Assembly (NCBI GenBank): GCA_903902325.1
Contig: CAIUUO010000019.1
Location: forward strand, 1-63,887
Direction of reading: 5' to 3'
DNA length: 63,887 nt
Source of the DNA: an uncultured Bacteroidia bacterium
GTDB lineage: Bacteria; Bacteroidota; Bacteroidia; Bacteroidales; Prolixibacteraceae
The position numbers and the translations under genes are program-made. A model generated the notes under the pieces. The model saw only the letters and a program-made list of their open reading frames with translations. It was not told the DNA's origin and made no database searches. Shown here piece by piece: positions 53,892-61,507 of the stretch; position 1 is the first letter of the stretch, and each line of letters begins with the position of its first letter.

Positions 53892-54290
53892 TTAATCAGC
53901 TATCCACGCCCTTGCTTCCTTCTCTGTCATAAAGAATCGTTGGTTTTTTTCACTGGAGAACCCAATCACAAATGACGCAATCAGTCGGGCAACAGGATTT
54001 AGTCCAAAAATTGCAACCTTGTTACATTTTCCATTTTCACTTAATTCATTCCAGGCTAATCTGGCTCTCCGTGAATTTTTGCCACATCTGTTTAAATCTA
54101 TAAGAAAATTTATTTTCCCATCAACCAATTTAAATAACCTAAGACACAAATCTTTTGTGACCATTGCAATTTCATCCGTTTGGTCGCCATCTACGGTAAC
54201 ATGAATAATAGTATTATCACAGAGAATTATTCTAGTCTTTCCGATACAATATTCACTTTTGCTTATTTCTTCTATGTCAATTTTTTTCAT
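53892..54290 (-). CDS. STAS-like small protein
   Basis: A 132-residue protein of alpha/beta pattern with strands IGKTRIILCDNTIIHVTVDG, KINFLIDLNRCGKNSRRARLAW and NKVAIFGLNPVARLIASFVIG. The layout (strand, short helix with residues for phosphorylation or ligand, strand) resembles STAS/SpoIIAA-like proteins that occur beside hybrid kinases in Bacteroidota. The family match is weak. Its place between the gvp genes and the kinases suggests a link of sensing with gas-vesicle expression or assembly, but this is only positional. Confidence 0.5.
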   Translation of the reverse strand: MKKIDIEEISKSEYCIGKTRIILCDNTIIHVTVDGDQTDEIAMVTKDLCLRLFKLVDGKINFLIDLNRCGKNSRRARLAWNELSENGKCNKVAIFGLNPVARLIASFVIGFSSEKNQRFFMTEKEARAWIAD

Positions 54291-54364
54291 CTGATGTATC
54301 GTTATAATAGTTCGAGAAAATGACGCGATTTTTTGGCTAAGCCAGTGGAATTATTAGTCACTTA

Positions 54365-54874
54365 TTATTCCCTTTTGATCGAAACAAAATCATATGGTGG
54401 CCAGGGACAAGTAGTCTCAATGTAAAAGCCGGAATCTTCGTTCATTTCATTCAGTTTATTGACTGCATTTATAAAGGCAACAATATTTATTTTTTTAACA
54501 AAGACTGTGGCATCTAGAATCATTGTATCCTCCCTTCCAATATATTCTCTTGGGAGAAGGTTATTGATGATGACTGACTCGCCAAATTTTTTGAATTCAA
54601 CATAATATTGTTGTCTGTATTTTTTGCAAAGCCGATCAATTACCTTGACGATCAGTTCGGTTTTTTTTCTGCTTAGCAAAAAAGCTTTGCCCGGTGAACT
54701 TGCCAGAATTTGCTTTTCCAGGAGTGCAGTTTCCTCGCTTAATTCATCAATTTTTTTGGTTACCAATTTTCGATCGCAATATACTTTAAACGACCACTCT
54801 TCCATTCCTGACATAGGATGAAAATTTTCAATCAATGAATCTGAAATACAATTAACATAGATCAGATCATTCAT
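54365..54874 (-). CDS. Short GvpF/L-related gas-vesicle protein
   Basis: 169 residues, against about 260 for normal GvpF/L. It contains the GvpF/L middle and end: EEWSFKVYCDRKLVTKKIDEL (typically EWGVKVY), SSPGKAFLLSRKKTEL, a helical stretch, and FYIETTCPWPPYDFVSIKRE (typically GPWPPY-x-F). The N-terminal nucleotide-like domain with YIYGI is missing; the first 20 residues are unlike the family. It is therefore a natural C-terminal half or a shortened gene. Confidence 0.8.
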   Translation of the reverse strand: MNDLIYVNCISDSLIENFHPMSGMEEWSFKVYCDRKLVTKKIDELSEETALLEKQILASSPGKAFLLSRKKTELIVKVIDRLCKKYRQQYYVEFKKFGESVIINNLLPREYIGREDTMILDATVFVKKINIVAFINAVNKLNEMNEDSGFYIETTCPWPPYDFVSIKRE

Positions 54875-54898
54875 TCTAAGTTGGATTAATAATTAAAA

Positions 54899-55171
54899 TT
54901 ACTGGTCGTCGCTATCCATTCCTGCGAATGAACTTAGACGTTCGAAGGATGAAATTTCCAGATTATCATCCAACTTGACCGAATAAAAGAGTCGCACCTG
55001 TTTTGGAGGCATATTCAATGACTTTAGAAACGAATCATCTTCGAATACTTCTGCCACAGCATTCCATGATTCGTTAACTTTTTGAATTTTAATGACTGTC
55101 ACATCATAACAATTAATATTCTCTTTCAGAAAATTAACTACCGTTTTTTTTACATCAATTATATTTCTCAT
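54899..55171 (-). CDS. gvpO: GvpO-like gas-vesicle protein
   Basis: A 90-residue protein with the layout of GvpO: helix with lysines first, then strands WNAVAEVFEDDSFLKSLNMPPKQVRLFYSVKLDDNLEISSFERL. The closing part (YSVKLDDNLEISSFERL) fits the GvpO ending Y-x-V-x-LD-x-G-x-L-x-x-Y-x-R. An unusually strong Shine-Dalgarno AAGGAGG sits at 55179-55185, seven bases before the ATG. In other gas-vesicle clusters GvpO is needed in small amounts for assembly. Confidence 0.75.
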   Translation of the reverse strand: MRNIIDVKKTVVNFLKENINCYDVTVIKIQKVNESWNAVAEVFEDDSFLKSLNMPPKQVRLFYSVKLDDNLEISSFERLSSFAGMDSDDQ

Positions 55172-55178
55172 TTTTTGT

Positions 55179-55185
55179 CCTCCTT
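55179..55185 (-). promoter_or_regulatory. Strong Shine-Dalgarno site of gvpO
   Basis: AAGGAGG seven bases before the ATG at 55171 on the minus strand. Such a site is exceptional in Bacteroidota and is not seen before most other genes in the window. Confidence 0.7.
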
Positions 55186-55222
55186 GTTCGTTAAATGTTA
55201 GGATGGTTGCAAGGAATGTTTC

Positions 55223-55423
55223 CTACTCCCCTTTTCCCTTACTCTTTATGCCTTCTTTTTTCATCTGGTGTCCGCAGACCGGACAAAATTTATATTCAAA
55301 CATGAATCGCCAGCCATGACCACAATCGGGGCAGATCACATCGAATGGCAGACCACAATCGATGCAAAATTTTTCATTTCCACCTGTCGTTTTTCCACAT
55401 TTCGGACATTTAAAAGCGCTCAT
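55223..55423 (-). CDS. Double zinc-ribbon protein of the gvp cluster
   Basis: 66 residues from the ATG at 55423. Two zinc ribbons with four CxxC units: CPKCGKTTGGNEKFCIDCG and CPDCGHGWRFMFEYKFCPVCG. The upstream extension of the frame into gvpG is not used: an AAAAGGAGG site directly precedes the ATG at 55423. It lies between gvpG and gvpO. Such proteins often act as small partners that hold other proteins; its role here is unknown. Confidence 0.85.
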   Translation of the reverse strand: MSAFKCPKCGKTTGGNEKFCIDCGLPFDVICPDCGHGWRFMFEYKFCPVCGHQMKKEGIKSKGKGE

Positions 55424-55427
55424 TTTT

Positions 55428-55436
55428 CCTCCTTTT
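55428..55436 (-). promoter_or_regulatory. Strong Shine-Dalgarno site of the zinc-ribbon gene
   Basis: AAAAGGAGG lies four bases before the ATG at 55423 and directly after the gvpG stop codon, and fixes the start. Confidence 0.7.
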
Positions 55437-55673
55437 CTATTTGTTTTGTTTTTCTTCCCTGATATTTGACAAAAGCTTAAGCAATTCATCTTCTCTTCTG
55501 TCGTATTCTTCCTCATCGATTTCATCCATCTCAAATTTCAATTGAAGCGCCATCAGCCTTTCTTTTATGGTGCCTTCATCTGAAGTTTCCTTTTCAATCA
55601 CCTCATTGATTTTCTCAGCGAGAAAAAGTACTCCCTTGAAGGGCGCCATCAGCAGGTCATCGATTAAAAACAT
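55437..55673 (-). CDS. gvpG: Gas-vesicle protein GvpG
   Basis: A 78-residue protein. The N-terminus MFLIDDLLMAPFKGVLFLAEKINE matches the GvpG start (L-x3-P-x-KG-x-x-x-x-A-E-x-I), and the C-terminal half is the charged helix pair KERLMALQLKFEMDEIDEEEYDRREDELLKLL. It is an accessory protein binding other assembly proteins. It follows a GvpF/L gene by one base and has a moderate AAGGA site seven bases upstream. Confidence 0.9.
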   Translation of the reverse strand: MFLIDDLLMAPFKGVLFLAEKINEVIEKETSDEGTIKERLMALQLKFEMDEIDEEEYDRREDELLKLLSNIREEKQNK

Positions 55674-55674
55674 C

Positions 55675-56457
55675 TTAAATTCCTTTCGTATTAATAACCA
55701 GATTTACAAAATTATAGGGCGGCAATGTACCTACATATTTGAATACCATATATTTGCCGTATTTTTCATCCAAATCGTTCACGGCTGCGTCAAATTCAGG
55801 TTCAGACGTTTGTTTGATTAAAAAGGCCACATTAATAATCATCATTTCTCCATAGTTATCGTTAATTTTAACATCATCCGCCAATGGATTAAGCGCGTTC
55901 ATTAGTATGCTTTTATAATTTTCTGTCTCCTTTTTGAGCGCCTCAGCAACCATTTCGCCGATTTTCATTCGCTGATAGTGGGTTTTGTCGGCCGGAAGGT
56001 TCATCAATTTAGCGCGCATTGACTTAATTTCCTCGTATTTTTCGATGATACTTTCATAAATAGGTGCTTCATGCGCTAATACCTTAAGTCCGAGTTCTTT
56101 CTTCCCTTCCATCTTATTCAGCATTTCATCAAATTTAGTATAATCCTTTTCAAGGATTCGCAGGATGCCGGCGTTGTCATTGTGTTCTGAAATAGTTGAA
56201 AACCGAACCGGCAAAACAGTAAACTGCTTCATCACTTCCTCCAGAACTTTTTCATGTGTGATCATGTTAACCCTCCGCGCTTCATAGATGATAACCGGTG
56301 AATTGCTGACGATAGCCGTAATCCCTTTAAAACTAATTCCATACACCAAGTCGGCTCTTGTCCCCATGCCAATCGGACCATACTCTATCGGAGCATCATG
56401 CCTGATAATTCCATAAATGTATTTTCCTTCTTTGGATGTTTCCGTTTCATTGATCAT
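55675..56457 (-). CDS. gvpL: Gas-vesicle protein GvpF/L family, copy nearest gvpG
   Basis: 260 residues, normal size. N-terminal domain: EGKYIYGIIRHDAPIEYGPIGM and VYGISFKGITAIVSNSPVIIYEARRVNMITHEKVLEEVMKQFTVLPVRFSTI (the beta-alpha-beta unit with the H-x-x-V motif). C-terminal domain ends KYVGTLPPYNFVNLVINTKG (family: GPLPPY-x-F). Compared with its neighbour at 56541-57314 it shares the order and spacing, so they are duplicates. GvpF/L contact GvpA and act in nucleating the vesicle. Confidence 0.9.
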   Translation of the reverse strand: MINETETSKEGKYIYGIIRHDAPIEYGPIGMGTRADLVYGISFKGITAIVSNSPVIIYEARRVNMITHEKVLEEVMKQFTVLPVRFSTISEHNDNAGILRILEKDYTKFDEMLNKMEGKKELGLKVLAHEAPIYESIIEKYEEIKSMRAKLMNLPADKTHYQRMKIGEMVAEALKKETENYKSILMNALNPLADDVKINDNYGEMMIINVAFLIKQTSEPEFDAAVNDLDEKYGKYMVFKYVGTLPPYNFVNLVINTKGI

Positions 56458-56540
56458 ACTAATTTCATATTTACTATTTTATTGAAAGTGTTCCCTATTC
56501 GTTCCAGCAATTAATGACCCATCATTACAGTATTTGATCT

Positions 56541-57314
56541 TCACAATTCCCATTTTTCGGGAAAAATTTTCAGGTCAATGAAGTTGAATATTGGCAAAGG
56601 AGTAGCATAGATAAAATTGCAACGTCCCTCGTATTTGGTTCCCAGATCGGTCATCATATTGTCGAATTCAACTTCCCTTCCACTGTTTACCAAAAATGCG
56701 GTATTCATAAACATGGCATCCCTGTTCGTATTGTTCTGTTTAAAATCAAACACTGATCTGCGGAATGTGTCAAGCACATTACCTGCTTCTGCGCTTTTCT
56801 TTTCGGTCAACGCATTTGAAACAAGATTGCCGGCTTCAGCTATTTTTGCATTTCTTTGTTCACTATCCGGCAACAGTTCAATTTGGGCTCGGATTTCATG
56901 CAACTCGGCATATTCTTTGTCAATCTCATTGTAAATGACAGCCATGTTATTCCAGGTACCCCTGACATTCATTTCCACTTTGTTTTCGAATTGTCTGAGT
57001 AACTCCATAAATTCGCTGTATCTCCGGTTTAGCAGGTTTCTTATTTCATCTGGTGTGGCAGCAATAATACCAAACCTGATGGGCAGAACGCTTCTGAATT
57101 CCTTCATTACCACCTCAATAACTTTTTGATGTGCCATCATGTTTTCGGGGTTAACATCGAACCTGCTGAGCGGATGGTCGCTTACGACCATGCACAAACC
57201 CTCGATTCCAATGGATGAGACCAGGTCGCCCCGGCCACCTATCCCAATCGGTCCCAGATTAATATCGTAATCCGATTCTATAATGCAATAAATATATTTA
57301 CCGTCTCGTTGCAT
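56541..57314 (-). CDS. gvpL: Gas-vesicle protein GvpF/L family, second copy
   Basis: 257 residues. N-terminal DGKYIYCIIESDYDINLGPIGIGG, MVVSDHPLSRFDVNPENMMAHQKVIEVVMKEFRSVLPIRFGII, and C-terminal FIYATPLPIFNFIDLKI, all of the GvpF/L pattern. Starts one base after the J-domain fusion gene and is followed by an 83-base gap, the largest inside the gvp part. Confidence 0.9.
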   Translation of the reverse strand: MQRDGKYIYCIIESDYDINLGPIGIGGRGDLVSSIGIEGLCMVVSDHPLSRFDVNPENMMAHQKVIEVVMKEFRSVLPIRFGIIAATPDEIRNLLNRRYSEFMELLRQFENKVEMNVRGTWNNMAVIYNEIDKEYAELHEIRAQIELLPDSEQRNAKIAEAGNLVSNALTEKKSAEAGNVLDTFRRSVFDFKQNNTNRDAMFMNTAFLVNSGREVEFDNMMTDLGTKYEGRCNFIYATPLPIFNFIDLKIFPEKWEL

Positions 57315-57315
57315 A

Positions 57316-58350
57316 TTATTCTCTGATTTTTACCAGGATGAGGTTCCCGGAGCCCTTGTTCATAGAAGTCGATTTATCTTCCAATAAATGCTTAGTTGCA
57401 GTCGCATATTCGATCATGAGATGGTATGCCTTGCTGATTTTATTAAATTCTTCTTCATTTCCAGTTCCTGATTGTGTGTCCGGGTGAAAAATTTTTGATT
57501 TTATCAGATAGGCCTTCTTAATTTCATCTTGTGAGAATTCCACATCCAGTCCAAGCACTCTTTGGGCCTGTTCAATCCCATTTTTATGAATTTCCTTAGC
57601 TTCAATGGTAAAAAAACTGTAACACGGTAGCGGACCCACCAATTTAAATTTCAGATTTCCGCTAAATTCCTCATCGAGCAGATCAATCATTTGTTCAAGT
57701 ACAAGATCCTTATTTTTGCGAATTAGAATTGCTGAATTTGTAACCATTTGATCATTCATGGTTTCATGCTTTTTGATCTCTTCACTGAAATTGGACAAGG
57801 CATCCAGAATTCTCAATTCAACCTGTTTGTTTTTTTCCCTCAACTTCTCCTGAACCAACATTCCGATCATAACCTGATTTGCTGCTGAAGGAGATTCTGG
57901 GTTATTCAGGATTTCATTCTTCATGGCGATAATTTCAGGATGACCGGCTATCTCACCAATTACCGATGAAAAATCGGCCCAGGTTACTGCGATATCAATT
58001 TCTGTAAGGTCTTCAACCTTTTTCAGGATATCCAGCATCAAATCATATCCATTGGAAAGTATTTGAATGACCTCCTCCGTTGAGCCTACAACGGTACCGA
58101 TCCGCATTGGAACAATCGTACTTACTCCATTCTCAACCAGATATTCGATTGTTTTCTGATGATGAACCAGCAAATGACCCAGCAACTCGCTATTAGTGAA
58201 ATCTATATCCAGATTATCCTGATCGGATACGATAGCGGAAAGGGATTGAAAGGAAATGGCGTAAATCGCTCTATTTCCCAATGATTTCAACCTTTCGGTA
58301 ATGAATTGATTTGGTACAATTCCGTAAATATATTTGGCTTTTGTTGGCAT
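57316..58350 (-). CDS. gvpL: GvpF/L protein fused to a C-terminal J-domain
   Basis: The protein has 344 residues. Residues 1 to about 252 are GvpF/L: KAKYIYGIVPNQFITERL, LLVHHQKTIEYLVENGVSTIVPMRIGTV and FKLVGPLPCYSFFTIEAKEI. Residues about 262-325 are a J-domain (RVLGLDVEFSQDEIKKAYLIKSKIFHPDTQ with the HPD tripeptide intact, then EEEFNKISKAYHLMIEYA). J-domains stimulate Hsp70 ATPase, so this copy could bring DnaK to the forming vesicle. A short tail (SGNLILVKIRE) ends it. It follows the CDC48-like gene after 49 bases. Confidence 0.92.
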   Translation of the reverse strand: MPTKAKYIYGIVPNQFITERLKSLGNRAIYAISFQSLSAIVSDQDNLDIDFTNSELLGHLLVHHQKTIEYLVENGVSTIVPMRIGTVVGSTEEVIQILSNGYDLMLDILKKVEDLTEIDIAVTWADFSSVIGEIAGHPEIIAMKNEILNNPESPSAANQVMIGMLVQEKLREKNKQVELRILDALSNFSEEIKKHETMNDQMVTNSAILIRKNKDLVLEQMIDLLDEEFSGNLKFKLVGPLPCYSFFTIEAKEIHKNGIEQAQRVLGLDVEFSQDEIKKAYLIKSKIFHPDTQSGTGNEEEFNKISKAYHLMIEYATATKHLLEDKSTSMNKGSGNLILVKIRE

Positions 58351-58399
58351 ATTATTGTTATAAGTGATTAATATCTAAAGTTTTTAAATTTTCTGGCGC

Positions 58400-60556
58400 T
58401 TACTGTTTCGATGCATTTTGTTTGATTACTAGTTCAATCGCTTGTTCAAAGTGGGAAGCCAGAATGGAAATTTCTCCTGTTTCATCCACCGATTTTGCAT
58501 ATGAATTTTCAATTAATGTTCGAATAGCGAGCATCGCAGCTTTACGGCAAATGAATCCAATGTCAGATCCGGTAAGGTTTTCTGTTTTCTGGGCCAGATC
58601 CTTCAGATTCACCTTTATACAAAGAGGTTTGTCACGGGTATGGATTTCAAATATCTTTTCCCTTGTTTGAACATCGGGTAGTGGTAATTCGAAAATCAGG
58701 TCAAAACGGCCGCTTCTTAACAATGCAGGATCGATTAAATCGATTCGGTTGGTTGCTGCCAAAACGATGACTCCTTTCAGGTCTTCGATTCCATCCATCT
58801 CTGTAAGAAATTGGCCAATAACCCGTTCGATCACACCGGAGCCTGAACCGTCATTGCTTCGTCGTGGGGTGAGGCTGTCTATTTCATCCAAGAACAGGAT
58901 GCAAGGCGAAGCTTGTTTAGCCATCCGGAAGAGTTCACGAACGCCCTTCTCAGATTCCCCTATAAACCGACTCAAAATCTGTGGCCCTTTTACGGATATG
59001 AAATTTACTCCGCTTTCACTTGCAAGTGCTTTCGCGAGATAGGTTTTGCCTGTTCCCGGTTTTCCATGAAGGATAATTCCCTTTGGTGGTTTGGTATCTG
59101 CCTTTGTAAAAAGATCGGCATATTTCAATGGCCATTCCACCGTCTCCTTCAAAGCTTCCTTGATCTCATCCAACCCTCCGACATCCTCCCATTTCACATC
59201 AGGGACTTCCACGAAAACCTCCCGTATGGCGGAAGGTTCGACTTCTTTCATGGCATCCATAAAATGATCCATGGTTACTTCAAGTGACATCAGCAATTCG
59301 TAAGGGATTTCTGCCATTTCGAAATCAATTTTCGGCAAAATCTTTCTTAATGCCGTCATGGCTGCTTCCCTTGCCAATGCTTCAAGATCTGCACCTACAA
59401 AACCATGGGTTATTTCGGCCAGTTTTTCCATGTCGACATTCATGGAAAGGGGAATTCCCCTTGTATGAATGTGAAGAATTTCCAGCCTGCCCTTTTTATC
59501 GGGAATGGAAATGGAAATTTCCCGATCAAAACGACCTGGCCTTCTCAATGCAGGATCGATTGAGTTTGGAATATTGGTTGCCCCAATTACGATAACTTTC
59601 CCTCTGGACTCCAAGCCGTCCATCAGAGATAAAAGCTGGGCAACCACACGTTTTTCAACCTGTTTCTCCCCGCCCATATCTTCCCGCTTTGGAGCAATTG
59701 CGTCTATTTCATCAATAAATATAATGGAAGGGGCGTGTGCCTGGGCTTCTTCAAAAAGTTTACGGATTCGTCCTTCGCTCTCTCCATAAAATTTCCCCAT
59801 GATCTCAGGTCCGGAAATATTAATGAAATAGGCATCCGTTTCATGTGCAACTGCCCTGACAATAAGCGTTTTGCCTGTTCCTGGAGGGCCATATAAAAAG
59901 ACTCCTTTTGGAGGTTGTACGCCAAGGCGTTCAAAGATTTCAGGATACTTCAACGGAAGCTCAATCATTTCCCGGATACGTTGAACCTGGTTTCCCAATC
60001 CACCAATATCTTCATAGGTTACCCTGCTCTTGCGCTCGCCTTCCTGCTTAACAAGTTCAAGTTGGAAAGAGGTATTTGGATGTATCAGCACAATGCCTTC
60101 CGGATTCGTACCGGTTATGGTATAATCCACTGAACGTGACCCAAATAAATTGGCTCTAACTTTGTCCCCTTTCGACACGGGTATCCCATTAATCAACGAA
60201 CCTATGTATTTCGCATCATCAGCCTTAAACAGGGATCCGGATTGTGTATCAGGCTTAAGTTTGATTTTTGCAGCCTGTCTGCAGGTAGTTTTACTGATCT
60301 TAACTTTCTCATCAATTCCAGTCTGCGAATTTTCCCTGGTCATACCATCCATCTGAATAATTCCTTTTTCCCTGTCTTCCGGATAGCAAGGCATAACTTT
60401 GACCGGAGTTGCTCGTTTGCCCTCAACCACAATTATATCGCCACTCTCCAGACCGAGTTCCTTCATGTCTTTGGGATCAATTCTGGCGATTGATCGGCCC
60501 ACGTCTTTGACAAGGGCTTCTTTTGCACGGAGTACTATCTGTTCCTGGATATTCAT
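58400..60556 (-). CDS. CDC48/p97-like double AAA+ ATPase
   Basis: 718 residues: CDC48 N-domain (about 1-180; DVGRSIARIDPKDMKELGLESGD, VMPCYPEDREKGIIQMDGM), AAA1 with Walker A 223-230 (GPPGTGKT) and Walker B IIFIDEIDAIAPKR (DE at 282-283), and AAA2 with Walker A 498-505 (GKPGTGKT) and Walker B LFLDEID (554-560). Sensor and Arg-finger motifs (GATNIPNSIDPALRRPGRFDRE and AATNRIDLIDPALLRSGRFD) are present in both, so both rings should be active. It is an unfoldase or segregase. Its start overlaps the ArsA-like gene by four bases, tying it firmly to the gvp cluster. Confidence 0.95.
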   Translation of the reverse strand: MNIQEQIVLRAKEALVKDVGRSIARIDPKDMKELGLESGDIIVVEGKRATPVKVMPCYPEDREKGIIQMDGMTRENSQTGIDEKVKISKTTCRQAAKIKLKPDTQSGSLFKADDAKYIGSLINGIPVSKGDKVRANLFGSRSVDYTITGTNPEGIVLIHPNTSFQLELVKQEGERKSRVTYEDIGGLGNQVQRIREMIELPLKYPEIFERLGVQPPKGVFLYGPPGTGKTLIVRAVAHETDAYFINISGPEIMGKFYGESEGRIRKLFEEAQAHAPSIIFIDEIDAIAPKREDMGGEKQVEKRVVAQLLSLMDGLESRGKVIVIGATNIPNSIDPALRRPGRFDREISISIPDKKGRLEILHIHTRGIPLSMNVDMEKLAEITHGFVGADLEALAREAAMTALRKILPKIDFEMAEIPYELLMSLEVTMDHFMDAMKEVEPSAIREVFVEVPDVKWEDVGGLDEIKEALKETVEWPLKYADLFTKADTKPPKGIILHGKPGTGKTYLAKALASESGVNFISVKGPQILSRFIGESEKGVRELFRMAKQASPCILFLDEIDSLTPRRSNDGSGSGVIERVIGQFLTEMDGIEDLKGVIVLAATNRIDLIDPALLRSGRFDLIFELPLPDVQTREKIFEIHTRDKPLCIKVNLKDLAQKTENLTGSDIGFICRKAAMLAIRTLIENSYAKSVDETGEISILASHFEQAIELVIKQNASKQ

Positions 60557-61506
60557 TTTTTATCTTTAAATAGTTGTTTGCGAAGTTGGTTCAGGGAGTC
60601 TAGTCCTTTAATTTCTTCCGGAAATACCGGAATCTCGACCCTGTTTAAATAGCTGAAATTTTTGTTGATTTCTTGTAAGTATTTTAATTGACCTGCTTTT
60701 CTGCGTTCGCAAAAATCACATCCATCCGAAGTCATTACATTGTTTATGATGATTTGCCGTGCAACTATTTCGGATTTACCTAAATCGGCCAATAACCGGC
60801 TAGTCTCTGAAATAGCCATCGATTCCGGAATGCAGACCGGAATAAACTCACATCTGGTTTGATCTCTCAGTATATTTTCGATCCTTTTGACCGTTTTCTT
60901 CAGATTAAGCAAAAAAGTATCAACCTCATCCACCTTGTAAGAACCTGCAAAACTAGTAACCATGTAGCGGTATTTCCATCTCATTTTTGCCGCTACCTTT
61001 ATCCATGCATCCAATAATTTAGGAGATGAAATAAGTCGCAAAACGTGACCAGTAGGTGCTGTATCTACCACATATTTTTCAAATTGACCTTCTTCAATAA
61101 AATCAATGATTGTCTTGAAACTCATAATTTCATCAATACCCGGGATTGACAAGGTCAACATATCGTCTATATCTTCATTGTCAAAGCTTGTAGAAGTTAC
61201 CAGGAGTTTTTTAAGTTCACTGTGATGTTCCGACTTGAATTTTGACAGCGCTTCTTCTGCAACTACTTCAATGGCCGACAGTTTGCTTATTCCAGAAACT
61301 TCAACCACTTTAAAACCAATCTGTTGTTCAAGACAATCGGATAATGAATGTGCCGGATCCGTGGAAATCAGCAGTGTTCTGAAATCCTCTGACAACTCAA
61401 GGGAAGTGGCAATGGCGGAGCTGGTTTTTCCCACACCTCCTTTCCCACCAAATATGATGAGTTGAAGATCTCTTTCCCCCAAACCATTGAGTGTCATTTT
61501 ATTCAT
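60553..61506 (-). CDS. Get3/ArsA family ATPase of the gvp cluster
   Basis: 317 residues, size of Get3. Deviant Walker A with signature Lys: IIFGGKGGVGKTSSAIATSLEL (K22 and K27), then LISTDPAHSLSDCLEQQIG (switch I), VVDTAPTGHVLRLISSP (switch II) and the late CDFCERRKAGQ, whose CxxC pair equals the zinc clamp of the eukaryotic Get3 dimer. No arsenite metal-site Cys triad is evident, so a targeting/chaperone role for hydrophobic proteins is more likely than arsenite export. It lies one base from the Hsp20 gene. Confidence 0.92.
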   Translation of the reverse strand: MNKMTLNGLGERDLQLIIFGGKGGVGKTSSAIATSLELSEDFRTLLISTDPAHSLSDCLEQQIGFKVVEVSGISKLSAIEVVAEEALSKFKSEHHSELKKLLVTSTSFDNEDIDDMLTLSIPGIDEIMSFKTIIDFIEEGQFEKYVVDTAPTGHVLRLISSPKLLDAWIKVAAKMRWKYRYMVTSFAGSYKVDEVDTFLLNLKKTVKRIENILRDQTRCEFIPVCIPESMAISETSRLLADLGKSEIVARQIIINNVMTSDGCDFCERRKAGQLKYLQEINKNFSYLNRVEIPVFPEEIKGLDSLNQLRKQLFKDKK

Positions 61507-61507
61507 A

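Noticed and set aside
54291-54364. Terminator between the gvp genes and the signalling genes
   Set aside because: The GGCTTAGCC hairpin there is followed by A, not U, in the direction of transcription.
55424-55534. Longer version of the zinc-ribbon protein starting inside gvpG
   Set aside because: The strong Shine-Dalgarno site before 55423 and the zinc ribbon starting right there favour the shorter form.
60553-61506. Arsenite pump ATPase (ArsA) function
   Set aside because: No arsenite-binding cysteine cluster, no arsB/arsR nearby, a single ATPase domain with Get3-type CxxC and gas-vesicle context.
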